Source: an uncultured Pelagibacteraceae bacterium
GTDB lineage: Bacteria; Pseudomonadota; Alphaproteobacteria; Pelagibacterales; Pelagibacteraceae
Direction of reading: 5' to 3'
Assembly: GCA_902528135.1 (NCBI GenBank)
Contig: CABZRS010000006.1
Coordinates: 1 to 55,069 of the forward strand
Length of the DNA stretch: 55,069 nt
Part shown: piece by piece, positions 42,113-51,619 of the stretch
Numbering within the stretch: the first letter of the stretch is position 1
Layout: each line of letters opens with the position of its first letter
Made by a program: the position numbers and the translations under genes
Notes under the pieces: generated by a model
What the model saw: the letters and a program-made list of their open reading frames with translations, nothing else
The model's database searches: none
Told to the model about the DNA's origin: nothing

Positions 42113-42940
42113 CTATTCTCTCAAGAGATCGTTAATAGAAGTTTTAGATCTTGTTTTCTCATCTACTTGTTTAATTATTACAGCACAATATAGTGATGGT
42201 GCAGACGAGCTATTTTTATCAGGAAGTGAACCTGGAACTACAACTGAATAAGGAGGAATTTTTCCATAAGTAATTTCTCCAGTTTTTCTATTAACAATTT
42301 TTGTAGATTGTCCGATATACATTCCCATACTTAGCACAGACCCTTCTCCTATAATTACACCTTCTACAACTTCTGACATTGCACCTAAAAAAACATTATC
42401 CTCGATAATAGTTGGTAAAGCTTGTGCAGGTTCTAAAACTCCACCTACACCTGAACCTGCTGAGATATGACAATTTTTTCCAATTTGGCTACAGCTTCCT
42501 GCTCTTGCAAATGTATCAATCATTGTTCCTTCATCTATGTATGCTCCAATATTTACGTAGCATGGCATTAAAACTGCATTCTTTCCAACAAAACTTCCTT
42601 TTCTCACTGGAGAGTTGGGCACCATTCTAAAGCCCGCTATCTCATGGTCTTCTTTTGTCCATCCTGCTGTTTTACCTTTAAGTAAATGAGCTTTATCGTA
42701 CCAACTACTATATGGACCGTTCAAATTCTCCATTGGATATAATCTAAAACTTAACATTATTGCTTTTTTCAAATGTTGATGAGTTATCCATTCGCCATTT
42801 ATTTTTTCAGCAACACGCGACTTTCCACTGTCTAAATCGTCAATAACTTGATTGATAGTATCTTTTAGAGACTGATCTGAAGCAGGGTTTATTTGATCTC
42901 TTTTTTCCCAAGCATCATTTATAAGGTTTTCTATACTCAT
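42113..42940 (-). CDS. dapD: tetrahydrodipicolinate N-succinyltransferase
   Basis: Succinylates tetrahydrodipicolinate in the lysine/diaminopimelate pathway. 275 residues: an N-terminal helical domain, then a left-handed beta-helix of hexapeptide repeats (for example [20 protein letters not shown] and [20 protein letters not shown]), and a C-terminal tail. [19 protein letters not shown] is characteristic of DapD. It lies between the HAD gene and dapE in the usual alphaproteobacterial order. Confidence 0.96.
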   Translation of the reverse strand: MSIENLINDAWEKRDQINPASDQSLKDTINQVIDDLDSGKSRVAEKINGEWITHQHLKKAIMLSFRLYPMENLNGPYSSWYDKAHLLKGKTAGWTKEDHEIAGFRMVPNSPVRKGSFVGKNAVLMPCYVNIGAYIDEGTMIDTFARAGSCSQIGKNCHISAGSGVGGVLEPAQALPTIIEDNVFLGAMSEVVEGVIIGEGSVLSMGMYIGQSTKIVNRKTGEITYGKIPPYSVVVPGSLPDKNSSSAPSLYCAVIIKQVDEKTRSKTSINDLLRE

Positions 42941-42943
42941 AGT

Positions 42944-43606
42944 TTATGAGTTTTTTAATAACCTTATTTCTTTTAAAAATAAAGAGAGATTTTCTATTTT
43001 ATAGTCAATATAGTCTTTATCAGATTCTTTTTTACCCCAATATTCATTGTTGATTAGCCAAACTGTCGTAGCTCCTCTTTTTTTTCCAATTGACAAATTT
43101 TTTGCAATATCTTCAATGTAAATTGTTTCTGTTGGGTCAATATCAAATTTTTTTATCATCAGATCGAATGCTTTGGCTGCAGGTTTTGGACTATATTCCG
43201 CATCAACTATATCAAATACATCCTCAAATAGATCATCAATACCCAAATGTGTAGTTATATTAGTAACATGTGCACTAGAACCATTGGTAAAAACGAACTT
43301 TCTTAAATCTAATTTTTCAATTACGTCTCTTAAAACAATATCCTTTTTCATAAAAGATAAGTCAATATCATGAACGAAATTTAAAAACTCTTTCGGAGGA
43401 ATATCATGATGTATCATTAATCCATTTAGACTTGTATCATATTTATGAAAGTAGTCGGTTTGTAATTTTTTAGCTTCGACTAAGTTAATTTTTAATTTTT
43501 CAGAAATGTATTGCGTCATTCTTTTACTTACTTGACCAAATACAGAATCTAAATCTTGGTAAAGAACACCATCACAATCGAATAGAATATTTTTTATATT
43601 TTTCAT
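42944..43606 (-). CDS. HAD-superfamily hydrolase, pyrimidine 5'-nucleotidase-like
   Basis: 220 residues with the HAD motifs FDCDGVLYQD (nucleophile Asp), VFTNGSSAHV (motif II) and IYIEDIAKNLSIGKKRG (motif IV). The cap is helical. Alphaproteobacterial homologues between argB and dapD are annotated as pyrimidine 5'-nucleotidases of the SDT1 type; the reaction here is inferred from that. It overlaps argB by 4 nt. Confidence 0.85.
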   Translation of the reverse strand: MKNIKNILFDCDGVLYQDLDSVFGQVSKRMTQYISEKLKINLVEAKKLQTDYFHKYDTSLNGLMIHHDIPPKEFLNFVHDIDLSFMKKDIVLRDVIEKLDLRKFVFTNGSSAHVTNITTHLGIDDLFEDVFDIVDAEYSPKPAAKAFDLMIKKFDIDPTETIYIEDIAKNLSIGKKRGATTVWLINNEYWGKKESDKDYIDYKIENLSLFLKEIRLLKNS

Positions 43607-44451
43607 TTTCTTATTAATGTTCCAGCTCCTTTATCTGAAAATAATTCAAATAAAATTGAATGTTTTTTTCTTCCATCAATAATTCCAACACCTGTAACCC
43701 CATTCATTACTGCGTCTAAGCATGTATTGATTTTAGGTATCATGCCCTCAGTTATAATTCCATTATTTATCATCTCTAAGATTTCTGAAGATGTGATTTC
43801 TTCAATTAGTTTTTTTTCTTTATTCAGTACACCCTCAACGTTTGTCATTAATAATAGTCTTCTACATTTTAAAGATTTTGCTATAGCACCAGCTGCTGTA
43901 TCTCCGTTAATATTAAATGTTTGATTATTTTTACCTTTTCCTAGAGGTGATATAATTGGAATTGAATTTACCTTAATTATATCTTTTATAATATTTGTAT
44001 TTATTTTATTTGGTTTTCCAACAAAACCAAGTTCCTCTGCTTCTGGAATAACCTCAATAACATTATTTTTTTTTGTGTTTAATGAGATTGCTTTTGAATC
44101 TTTTTCAATTAAAGAATTTACAATATCTTCATTAAAATCAATAAGGACATCTTCAACAATATTTATAATTTTTTCGTCTGTAACTCTTAAACCTCTAATA
44201 AATTTAGATTGAATATTTGATTTCTCTAACTCTCTTTTTATTCTAGGACCACCTCCGTGAACTATTATTATTGATAATCCTAACTTATTTAGAATATTTA
44301 TATCTGAAATAAAATTGTTAAAAATATTTCTATCAATAAAAACGTTTCCTCCATATTTAATGACTATTAATTCATTTTTATATTTATCTATATATTTTTT
44401 AACCTCTCTGATGGAAGGACCATCTTTTGGTACTATTTTTTCTATTTCCAT
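43603..44451 (-). CDS. argB: acetylglutamate kinase
   Basis: Second step of arginine synthesis, phosphorylating N-acetylglutamate. 282 residues of the amino-acid kinase fold: VIKYGGNVFID at the start, IIVHGGGPRIKRELE for substrate, INGDTAAGAIAKSLKC and a GMIPKINTCLDAVMNGV stretch typical of ArgB. It starts 4 nt after the yidC stop. In most alphaproteobacteria engB (ysxC) lies between yidC and argB; it is absent here. Confidence 0.95.
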   Translation of the reverse strand: MEIEKIVPKDGPSIREVKKYIDKYKNELIVIKYGGNVFIDRNIFNNFISDINILNKLGLSIIIVHGGGPRIKRELEKSNIQSKFIRGLRVTDEKIINIVEDVLIDFNEDIVNSLIEKDSKAISLNTKKNNVIEVIPEAEELGFVGKPNKINTNIIKDIIKVNSIPIISPLGKGKNNQTFNINGDTAAGAIAKSLKCRRLLLMTNVEGVLNKEKKLIEEITSSEILEMINNGIITEGMIPKINTCLDAVMNGVTGVGIIDGRKKHSILFELFSDKGAGTLIRK

Positions 44452-44455
44452 TTTA

Positions 44456-46138
44456 TTAAACAGTTTTGACGGTCGTTCTTTTGATTATTATGTACTGTTG
44501 TGCCATTGTTAATATGTTATTTATAGTCCAGTAAATAACTAATCCTGCTGGGAAAGGAGCTAGTATTACAGTCAAAAATAAAGGAAAGAACATAAATATT
44601 TTTGCTTGAACGGGATCGGGAGGTGTAGGATTTAGTTTTTGTTGCATCCACATTGAAACACCCATTAAGCATGGCCACACCCCTATTAGTAAAAAAGAAG
44701 GAGGATCCCATGGAATTAATCCAAATAAATTAAATATAGATGTAGGATCTCTTTCACTTAAATCTTTTATCCAACCAAAAAACGGCTGATGCCTCATCTC
44801 AATAGTTACAAATAAAACTTTATAAATTGCAAAGAAAAAAGGTATTTGAATGAAAATTGGAAGACATCCACTTATTGGATTAACTTTCTCTCTTTTATAT
44901 AAAGCCATCATTTCTTGTTGGAGTTTCATTTTATCTTCTTTATGTAATTCTTTTAATCTTGTCATTTCTGGCTGAAGAACTTTCATTTTAGCCATTGACC
45001 TAAAAGAGTAATTTGCAAGTGGAAAAAATGCTAATCTTATACAAGCAGTAATCATTATAATCGCTATTCCAAAATTGCCAGCTAGGTTAAAGAAATATTG
45101 GATTGCAAAAAATAAAGGTTTTACAATGAAGTAAAACCACCCCCAATCTATTGCTAAATCAAACTTATTAATATTCTCACTCTCAGCATATCCATCAATA
45201 ACGTTTACTTCTTTTGCAGCAATAATTAACCTGATTGAGTTACTTTTTGTTTCATTTGCACCAACTTCAGTTGCATTTGTCTCAATAAAATTTGCTCTAA
45301 ACTTATTTTTGTAATCAAAATCAGATCTAAAACTTTTATCTTTTTCAGGGATCAGACTAGTAAGCCAATACTTATCGGTTATACCAAGCCATCCAGATTG
45401 CGCATTCTTGGAATATTTTTTTTCCTCAATATCATCATAATCTTCCTCAACCAATTGATCATCAAAAACTCCAATTAAGCCCTCATGCAAAATGTAAAAA
45501 TTAGTTACATCTGGGGCTACATTTCTAATAATTTGTCCATATGGATAAAAATTATAAGTTTTATCTGAATTGTTAATAATTGTTTGATTAATATTGAAAA
45601 GATATTGTTTATCTAAACTTATTTCTTTTATGAATTTAATATTTTGATTGTTAGTCCAACTTAATTTTACTGGGGAATTAGGTGTAAGTTTATTATTTCC
45701 CTCTATATTCCATAGAGATTTTGAGTTTGGTAAGTCAATATTTTTACTAGTTGTTGCCCAACCTGTCTCTACATAATATCCATTATTAGACTGTTTAGGA
45801 TTTAGCAGAACTACATTATCATCTCCATTTAAAGTATTAGTATAATTTTTAAAAGTTAAGTCATCTATTGATGACCCAATTAATGAAATTGATCCTTTAA
45901 TTTTATCATTTTCAAAAAGAATTCTATCATTTTCTTTTAAAGCCTCATTTCTAGATATTTTAATTATTTCCTCATCCTGAACTAATGACGGTGCATCTGT
46001 TGTAGAATTTTCACTAGTAATATTTTTATCATTTTGTATATCTTTTTGGTCCACTACAGCTGGAGCAAAGAACAAACTATAAAGAATTATTACTGCTGCA
46101 CTTAAAGATATCGCAGCAATTACATTTTTTGTATCCAT
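44456..46138 (-). CDS. yidC: membrane protein insertase YidC
   Basis: Inserts and folds inner-membrane proteins with or without SecYEG. 560 residues: an N-terminal helix (about 5-28), a large periplasmic beta-supersandwich domain (to about 330), then five C-terminal helices with KREKVNPISGCLPIFIQIPF and FFAIYKVLFVTIEMRHQPFF, the insertase core. It follows yidD and rnpA in the classic rpmH-rnpA-yidD-yidC order. Confidence 0.96.
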   Translation of the reverse strand: MDTKNVIAAISLSAAVIILYSLFFAPAVVDQKDIQNDKNITSENSTTDAPSLVQDEEIIKISRNEALKENDRILFENDKIKGSISLIGSSIDDLTFKNYTNTLNGDDNVVLLNPKQSNNGYYVETGWATTSKNIDLPNSKSLWNIEGNNKLTPNSPVKLSWTNNQNIKFIKEISLDKQYLFNINQTIINNSDKTYNFYPYGQIIRNVAPDVTNFYILHEGLIGVFDDQLVEEDYDDIEEKKYSKNAQSGWLGITDKYWLTSLIPEKDKSFRSDFDYKNKFRANFIETNATEVGANETKSNSIRLIIAAKEVNVIDGYAESENINKFDLAIDWGWFYFIVKPLFFAIQYFFNLAGNFGIAIIMITACIRLAFFPLANYSFRSMAKMKVLQPEMTRLKELHKEDKMKLQQEMMALYKREKVNPISGCLPIFIQIPFFFAIYKVLFVTIEMRHQPFFGWIKDLSERDPTSIFNLFGLIPWDPPSFLLIGVWPCLMGVSMWMQQKLNPTPPDPVQAKIFMFFPLFLTVILAPFPAGLVIYWTINNILTMAQQYIIIKRTTVKTV

Positions 46139-46141
46139 AAA

Positions 46142-46384
46142 TTATTTTTTCTTTTTAACCGGATCAAATCCTTCTCCACCACCCAAAAATTTTATTGGAT
46201 GGCAACTAAGTATTCTTTTAAATCCATTAATACTTCCCTTTAAAATTCCATTTTCTTTTAAATTTTCAATAAAATAATCAGAACATGTTGGAAGATATCT
46301 GCAATTATTTCCTAAATATGGAGACATCAGAATTTGATAAAACCTTATAATCTTAATCATTAAAAATTTGATAAAATTGGTCAT
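46142..46384 (-). CDS. yidD: membrane protein insertion efficiency factor YidD
   Basis: 80-residue protein of the YidD family that helps YidC. An amphipathic N-terminal helix is followed by ILMSPYLGNNCRYLPTCSDY, the conserved cysteine region, and LSCHPIKFLGGGEGFDPVKK at the end. It overlaps rnpA by 4 nt and precedes yidC by 3 nt. Confidence 0.95.
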   Translation of the reverse strand: MTNFIKFLMIKIIRFYQILMSPYLGNNCRYLPTCSDYFIENLKENGILKGSINGFKRILSCHPIKFLGGGEGFDPVKKKK

Positions 46385-46722
46385 TTAATTTTTTTAAAGT
46401 CTTTTAGTGTTGCGTTTTTTATTGTTTCGTAAGGATCTCTGCTAACGGATATTCTTGCAATCAATAAATAACAGTAATCAAGATTAAGGTTAATTGATTT
46501 CACAGCTTCGTTCATAATATTTCTTAGCCTTCTTTTAATTCTATTTCTAGTTACTGCATTCCCAATTTTCTTTTTGGTTACAAAACTTATATTTAATCTA
46601 TTATTATTTTTATCAGAAAGTTTTTTAAAGAAAATTGTTAAGTATTTGTTAGAAATTTTTTTTCCACTCAGAATAGACTTAAAATCCTCATTTTTAGAAA
46701 GGCTAACAATCTTGTTTTTCAT
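46381..46722 (-). CDS. rnpA: ribonuclease P protein component
   Basis: Basic 113-residue protein subunit of RNase P, which trims 5' leaders of tRNAs. The conserved RNR-type motif is TRNRIKRRLRNIMNEA, and an early SLSKNEDFKSI is typical. Its ATG shares one base with the rpmH stop. The RNA subunit (rnpB) is not in the window. Confidence 0.95.
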   Translation of the reverse strand: MKNKIVSLSKNEDFKSILSGKKISNKYLTIFFKKLSDKNNNRLNISFVTKKKIGNAVTRNRIKRRLRNIMNEAVKSINLNLDYCYLLIARISVSRDPYETIKNATLKDFKKIK

Positions 46723-46859
46723 TAAGCGTTTGTTAATTTTTTTCTTCCTTTGGCTCTTCTTCTTTTTAATACTTTTCTTCCACCCTTTGTTTTTTTTTTA
46801 GCTCTAAATCCAACAGCCCTTTTTCTTTTTCTGTTACTTGGTTGATATGTACGTTTCAT
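46722..46859 (-). CDS. rpmH: 50S ribosomal protein L34
   Basis: 45-residue, strongly basic bL34, from [20 protein letters not shown] to KGRKKLTNA. The N-terminus is almost universal. The stop (TAA at 46722-46724) overlaps the rnpA start by one base. It heads the minus-strand cluster that runs to the SET-domain gene; its promoter must be in the 82-nt gap shared with the divergent DedA-like gene. Confidence 0.97.
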   Translation of the reverse strand: MKRTYQPSNRKRKRAVGFRAKKKTKGGRKVLKRRRAKGRKKLTNA

Positions 46860-46941
46860 TGTTGTTAAATTAATGTTAAATTTCGGTAGTTATACAAATA
46901 TATATATATAAGTACAGCGATTTTTAATAAGTTAAAAATCA

Positions 46942-47661
46942 ATGAATAGAGAAAAAAAAATTAAACTATTTTTAGGCTTTGCCTACATTTTGATAGTATC
47001 TGTTTTTTTATTGATTTTTTTCAACAACTTTTCCCTTCAGGATTTTTCAAGTTATGAATTAGTAAGACAAAATAGAGATTCTTTAGAAAATTTTAAAAAT
47101 AGTAATATTTTTTTATCAAGTATTATTTTTTTAATAGGCACCATAGTCTGGGTCCTTTTATTAGGTTTTGGATCACCAGTTTTTCTGGTTGGTGGTTTTA
47201 TTTTTGGAAAGTGGTTAGGAACCGTACTCATAGTATTTGGATTATCTGTTGGTGCAACACTTCTTTATATGTTTGCAAATTATTTTTTAAAGAATTTGGT
47301 TGAGGAAAAATTTTCATCTCGTTTTAGTAACTTAACAGAAAAGTTTAAAAAAAATGAATTTATTTTTTTTCTAATCTATAGATTTATAGGTGGTATCCCT
47401 TTTTTTATTTCAAATATTTTACCAACAATATTTAACGTAAAAGTTGGAAATTTCTTTTTAGGATCAATAATTGGAATGACACCACAATTATTTGTTGGAG
47501 CATCTCTTGGTGCTGGATTAAGCAAAATTTTGAAGGAAAATTCTGAGTTACCAAGTGTTTTCGAATTAATTTTTTCTCCTGACATCTATTTACCAATTCT
47601 GGGGATTGTAATTTTAGTTTTAATTGGTCTTTTGCTAAAAAAAAAATTTTACGCAAAATAA
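46942..47661 (+). CDS. DedA/TVP38 (SNARE-associated family) membrane protein
   Basis: 239 residues with about six hydrophobic segments. VLLLGFGSPVFLVGGFIFGK-type sequence at about 72-93, GLSVGATLLYMFANYF and YRFIGGIPFFISNILPTIFN match the VTT domain of DedA/TVP38 proteins, which act as lipid scramblase-like or transport proteins in the inner membrane. The exact cargo is unknown (undecaprenyl phosphate and other lipids are known for relatives). It is divergent from rpmH and ends next to tRNA-Thr on the other strand. Confidence 0.82.
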   Translation: MNREKKIKLFLGFAYILIVSVFLLIFFNNFSLQDFSSYELVRQNRDSLENFKNSNIFLSSIIFLIGTIVWVLLLGFGSPVFLVGGFIFGKWLGTVLIVFGLSVGATLLYMFANYFLKNLVEEKFSSRFSNLTEKFKKNEFIFFLIYRFIGGIPFFISNILPTIFNVKVGNFFLGSIIGMTPQLFVGASLGAGLSKILKENSELPSVFELIFSPDIYLPILGIVILVLIGLLLKKKFYAK

Positions 47662-47664
47662 CAA

Positions 47665-47738
47665 TGGTGCCCCCATCCAGAATTGAACTGGAAACTCATC
47701 CTTACCATGGATGTGTTATACCATTTAACTATAGGGGC
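47665..47738 (-). tRNA. tRNA-Thr (anticodon GGT)
   Basis: Cloverleaf on the minus strand: acceptor GCCCCTA paired with TGGGGGC (one T-G wobble), D-arm, anticodon stem CATCC/GGATG with loop ATGGTAA, and T-loop TTCAATT. The anticodon is GGT, reading ACC and ACU threonine codons. The 3' CCA is encoded. Position 32 is an A, slightly unusual. It is 3 nt from the end of the DedA-like gene. Confidence 0.93.
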
Positions 47739-47832
47739 AATATTTACTTAAATTAGTGTATAAATTTAATTTTTTCAAATTATTGCCTTAATTTTTTTTT
47801 AAAATGAGTTATATCTATTCAAGGAAAATGTT

Positions 47833-48030
47833 ATGGGAATTCACTACACATACGGTGCTAATAAAAACGCAAAGCTCATGGAAAAAAAAGCAAAAAGAGA
47901 AAAAAAACTTGCTGAAAAAAGAGCTAAGAAGCAAGTGAAAACTGGCCCAGTTAAAATTGAAGAAGATAAAACCATTCCACTTGATCAGGTTATAACTCTT
48001 GACCATCTTACAAATCCTGACAAAAAATAA
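47833..48030 (+). CDS. small highly charged protein, unknown function
   Basis: 65 residues, MGIHYTYGANKNAKLMEKKA at the start, then a long Lys/Ala/Glu/Arg helix (about 14-38) and a shorter acidic tail ending LDHLTNPDKK. No family recognised. The composition suggests a nucleic-acid or ribosome-associated small protein. GGA in the sequence upstream of the ATG (caaggaaaatgttATG) could be a ribosome-binding site. It is followed 3 nt later by another lysine-rich mini-gene and then dcd. Confidence 0.68.
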   Translation: MGIHYTYGANKNAKLMEKKAKREKKLAEKRAKKQVKTGPVKIEEDKTIPLDQVITLDHLTNPDKK

Positions 48031-48033
48031 ACA

Positions 48034-48138
48034 ATGAGTTCAAAAAAGAATAATTTTAGTAAACTTGAACTTGCTTTAAGAAAAAATTTAAAAAAAAGAA
48101 AAGAATTTCAAAAAAAAACTAAGAAAAAAAATAAATAA
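48034..48138 (+). CDS. 34-residue lysine-rich mini-protein upstream of dcd
   Basis: A complete short frame: [20 protein letters not shown] followed by [14 protein letters not shown]. It begins 3 nt after the 65-residue gene, and its TAA overlaps the dcd ATG by one base (TAATG), the same coupling used by true genes in this window. About 40% of residues are lysine, so AT-rich chance coding is possible; the spacing is the main support. No function can be assigned. Confidence 0.55.
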   Translation: MSSKKNNFSKLELALRKNLKKRKEFQKKTKKKNK

Positions 48139-48692
48139 TGTCAGTTCAATCTGATAAGTGGATTATACAAATGGCTAGGGAAAATGATATGATCTCTCCT
48201 TTTGAAGACAAACAAGTTAGAGGAAATAAAATATCATTTGGTGTTTCATCATATGGTTATGATGCGAGAGTTTCTGATGAATTTAAAATTTTTACTAATG
48301 TAAATTCAGAAATTGTAGATCCAAAAAATTTTAAATCTTCAAATTTTATAACAAAAAACTCATCTGAATGTATAATTCCACCCAATTCATTCGTATTAGC
48401 TAGAACAGTGGAATACTTTAAGATACCTAAAAATGTTTTAGTTATATGTTTAGGAAAATCTACATACGCAAGATGTGGAATAATTGTAAACGTTACACCT
48501 CTTGAACCAGGCTGGGAAGGACATGTAACATTAGAATTTTCTAATACAACACCGTTACCGGCAAAAATTTACGCCAATGAAGGAGTTGCACAATTTGTTT
48601 TTATTAAGGGCAATGAGGATCCAGCTGTTTCATATGCAGATAGAAATGGTAAATACCAAGGTCAAAAGGGAGTTACACTTCCAAAAATATAA
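48138..48692 (+). CDS. dcd: dCTP deaminase
   Basis: Deaminates dCTP to dUTP for thymidylate synthesis. 184 residues in the dUTPase-like fold: [20 protein letters not shown], the [20 protein letters not shown] substrate and catalytic loop (with Glu and Arg), and [20 protein letters not shown]. Two nt separate it from murA. Confidence 0.96.
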   Translation: MSVQSDKWIIQMARENDMISPFEDKQVRGNKISFGVSSYGYDARVSDEFKIFTNVNSEIVDPKNFKSSNFITKNSSECIIPPNSFVLARTVEYFKIPKNVLVICLGKSTYARCGIIVNVTPLEPGWEGHVTLEFSNTTPLPAKIYANEGVAQFVFIKGNEDPAVSYADRNGKYQGQKGVTLPKI

Positions 48693-48694
48693 TA

Positions 48695-49957
48695 ATGGAC
48701 AAATTTATTGTTAAAGGTCCTTGCAAAATAAAGGGCGAAATTTCAATTTCGGGTTCAAAAAATGCTGCATTACCAATTTTGGCATCGACAATCTTATTTG
48801 AAAAAGAGGTCATAATAAAAAATTTACCTCGTGTTAAAGACATAAATACAATGATAAATCTTTTAAAATCTCTTGGCTCTGAAATAAAATTTAATAAAAA
48901 TAGAAAAATTGTTAAAATAACAAAGAAAAAAAAGCAAAATGTTTTTGCATCATATTCGCTTGTTAGAACAATGAGAGCTGGAATATTAGTTTTAGGAGCG
49001 CTTGTTGCCAAATATCAAAAGTCTATTACTTCTTTGCCTGGTGGCTGCCTAATAGGGGCAAGACCTGTAAATTATCATTTGAATGCGCTTAAAAAACTTG
49101 GAATGAAATATGATATTAAGAAAGGCTATATCCACGCACATACGAAAGAAAAACTCAAAGGTGCAAAAATCAGATTTTCAAAAATTAGTGTTGGAGCAAC
49201 TGAAAATACAATTATAGCCGCATGTTTAGCAAATGGAATTACCATTCTTAGAAACTGTGCAATTGAACCAGAAATAATTGATTTAATAAATTTTTTAAAA
49301 TCAGGTGGTGCAAAAATAAAATTTATAGGTAAACGTACTGTGAAAATAGAGGGTATTAAATCTTTAGAAAGTACAAGTTATTCAGTGATGTCAGATAGAA
49401 TAGAAACAGGAACTTTTTGTGTAGCAGCATGTTTAACTGGAGGTAATTTAAAAATAAATAATTTTGATCCAAAAATTATAAATACTGAATTATCATTACT
49501 AAAAAAAGTTGGAGCTAAAATTAAAGTAGCCAAAAAACAAATTCATATATCTGGTCCAAAAAAAATCAAAAATTTAACTAATTTAGTTACTAAAGAATAT
49601 CCAAACTTCCCTACAGATTTACAAGCTCAGTTTATGGTTCTACTTTGTAAGGCTAAAGGTAAAAGTTCAATAACTGAGAGTATTTTCGAAAATAGATTTA
49701 TGCATGTAGCTGAATTAAGAAGATTAGGTGCTGAGATTTTAATTAAAAAAAATAAGGCATTTATTTCAGGTGATACTAACTTTCAAGCCGCAGAATTAAT
49801 GTCTAGTGACTTAAGAGCTTCGGTTGCATTAGTTTTAGCTGCAATAGTTGCCACAGGATCGTCCACAATTAATAGAATCTATCACCTTGATAGAGGATAT
49901 GAAAATATAGAGAATAAACTAAGAAAAGTTGGGGTAAACATTCGACGTGTTAATTGA
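48695..49957 (+). CDS. murA: UDP-N-acetylglucosamine 1-carboxyvinyltransferase
   Basis: First committed step of peptidoglycan synthesis, adding enolpyruvate to UDP-GlcNAc. 420 residues. K22 in SGSKNAALPILA and the catalytic C118 in LPGGCLIGARPVNYHL (the target of fosfomycin in other species) are present. Late ELMSSDLRASVALVLAA completes the EPSP-synthase-like second domain. It overlaps the DUF2948 gene by one base (TGATG). Confidence 0.97.
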   Translation: MDKFIVKGPCKIKGEISISGSKNAALPILASTILFEKEVIIKNLPRVKDINTMINLLKSLGSEIKFNKNRKIVKITKKKKQNVFASYSLVRTMRAGILVLGALVAKYQKSITSLPGGCLIGARPVNYHLNALKKLGMKYDIKKGYIHAHTKEKLKGAKIRFSKISVGATENTIIAACLANGITILRNCAIEPEIIDLINFLKSGGAKIKFIGKRTVKIEGIKSLESTSYSVMSDRIETGTFCVAACLTGGNLKINNFDPKIINTELSLLKKVGAKIKVAKKQIHISGPKKIKNLTNLVTKEYPNFPTDLQAQFMVLLCKAKGKSSITESIFENRFMHVAELRRLGAEILIKKNKAFISGDTNFQAAELMSSDLRASVALVLAAIVATGSSTINRIYHLDRGYENIENKLRKVGVNIRRVN

Positions 49958-50364
49958 TGGAAAACCAGTATTTAAAAAAGATAATTGCACAAACTCCCGA
50001 AGATCTTCATATCATTTCAGCTTGTTGCTCTGAGGGTAAAGTTAATATTGATGATGTTAAATATTTATCTTCTAACAAGATTTTCCTAATTTCAATTGCA
50101 AGATTTAGTAAAGAAGAGGAAAATAAAAATAAATTAATAAACAGTATTATCAAATTTGAATTTATTAATTCGTCAAAATCTAAGAATATAGACCAAAATG
50201 ACACTAATCTAACATTAGAATTATTAACAATTGATATTTTTAAGAAAGGGGAGAATTTTGAAATAACTATGTTATTTTCGAAAAATAGAATTATAACTCT
50301 AGCCGCTGAAGTAATTGAAGTGACACTAGAGGATCAAAAAATAGTAAATGATAAAAATAATTAA
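49957..50364 (+). CDS. DUF2948 family protein
   Basis: 135 residues from MENQYLKKIIAQTPEDLHII. The pattern AQTPEDLHIISACCSEGKVN followed by beta strands resembles the alphaproteobacterial DUF2948 family, which commonly lies between murA and hisD. Function unknown. The ATG at 49957 overlaps the murA TGA; a TTG one codon earlier is less likely. The end overlaps hisD by 17 nt, so murA, this gene and hisD form one transcript. Confidence 0.75.
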   Translation: MENQYLKKIIAQTPEDLHIISACCSEGKVNIDDVKYLSSNKIFLISIARFSKEEENKNKLINSIIKFEFINSSKSKNIDQNDTNLTLELLTIDIFKKGENFEITMLFSKNRIITLAAEVIEVTLEDQKIVNDKNN

Positions 50365-51613
50365 TTGTAATAAAAAAAATTACTTAAATAATTTAACAAA
50401 ATTTTTAGATCTTAGAAGATCTGGAAAAAAAAATGAAAATAAAACAATATATAAAATTTTAAAAGATATTAAGAACAATAAAAATAAAAGTCTTTTAAAA
50501 TATGAGAAAAAATTTAGTAAAAATAGTCAAATTAAGCCAAGTATTAAGCAAATTAATAAAGTAATTAAATCTTTAGACCCAAAGATTAAAAGAGCTATAG
50601 ATTATGCTTACAAACGGATACTCAAATTTCATTCTTTACAAAAAACTACAGATATCTTTTATAAAGATAATCTAAATAATAAAATTGAGTATAAATATTT
50701 ACCAATTCAATCGGTTGGTATTTATGTCCCAGCAAACTTACCATCAACACTATTGATGAATGCTATACCAGCAAAAATTGCAGGTGTTAAAAGAATTGTA
50801 CTAGCAAATCCAAAAAATAATGGAAAATTAAATCCTGCAGTTTTATATGCAGCAAAAAAATTAGGAATTAATGAAATTTATTCAATGGGAGGTGCACAAG
50901 CTATAGGTAGTTTGGCTTATATTCAAAAAGTAAATAAAATTGTTGGACCGGGCAATATCTTTGTTGCTGGAGCTAAAAGGCAGGTTTTTGGAGATGTAGG
51001 TATTGAAGGAATGATTGCTGGCCCATCTGAAATAACAATATTAGCAGATAGCAAAACTAATTTAAATGAAGTTACTACATCTATGATTGGGCAAGCAGAA
51101 CATGACTCAAATTCTCAATGTATATTGATCACTAAAAATTCTAATTTGATCAACAAATTTAAGAAAGATTTAGAATTAAAATTAAAAGATTTACCAAGAA
51201 AAAATATTGCATCTAAAAGCATTAAAAATAATGGACTAATTTTAAAAGTATATAATGATAGACAAATTATTGATGCAATTAATGAGATAGCTCCTGAACA
51301 CTTAGAAATAAATGTTAGCAATTATAAAAAGTATAAGGAAAAAATTTTTAATGCGGGAAGTATTTGTATAGGAAAATATTCTCCTATGGCATTAAGCGAC
51401 TATGCTGTTGGGACAAATCATGTATTACCAACTAATTCGTCAGCTAAATTTTCGTCAGGCTTAAGTTTAAGTGAGTTTTATAAAAAAATTAGCCTTATAA
51501 CTCTTTCAAAAAAAGGTGTTGAGAAAATAGGAGAATACGCTACACATCTCGCTGAGTATGAAGAATTAAAAGGTCATGCTTTGAGTATAAAATCTAGAAT
51601 AAATAAGGAGTAA
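50348..51613 (+). CDS. hisD: histidinol dehydrogenase
   Basis: Last two oxidations of histidine synthesis (L-histidinol to L-histidine) with NAD and zinc. 421 residues. Typical motifs include SVGIYVPANLPSTLLMNAIP, KIVGPGNIFVAGAKRQVFGD, IAGPSEITILAD and HDSNSQCILIT (substrate/zinc residues). It overlaps the DUF2948 gene and is 6 nt from infA. The other his genes seen here (hisZ, hisG) are 2.3 kb downstream. Confidence 0.97.
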   Translation: MIKIINCNKKNYLNNLTKFLDLRRSGKKNENKTIYKILKDIKNNKNKSLLKYEKKFSKNSQIKPSIKQINKVIKSLDPKIKRAIDYAYKRILKFHSLQKTTDIFYKDNLNNKIEYKYLPIQSVGIYVPANLPSTLLMNAIPAKIAGVKRIVLANPKNNGKLNPAVLYAAKKLGINEIYSMGGAQAIGSLAYIQKVNKIVGPGNIFVAGAKRQVFGDVGIEGMIAGPSEITILADSKTNLNEVTTSMIGQAEHDSNSQCILITKNSNLINKFKKDLELKLKDLPRKNIASKSIKNNGLILKVYNDRQIIDAINEIAPEHLEINVSNYKKYKEKIFNAGSICIGKYSPMALSDYAVGTNHVLPTNSSAKFSSGLSLSEFYKKISLITLSKKGVEKIGEYATHLAEYEELKGHALSIKSRINKE

Positions 51614-51619
51614 CAGAAT

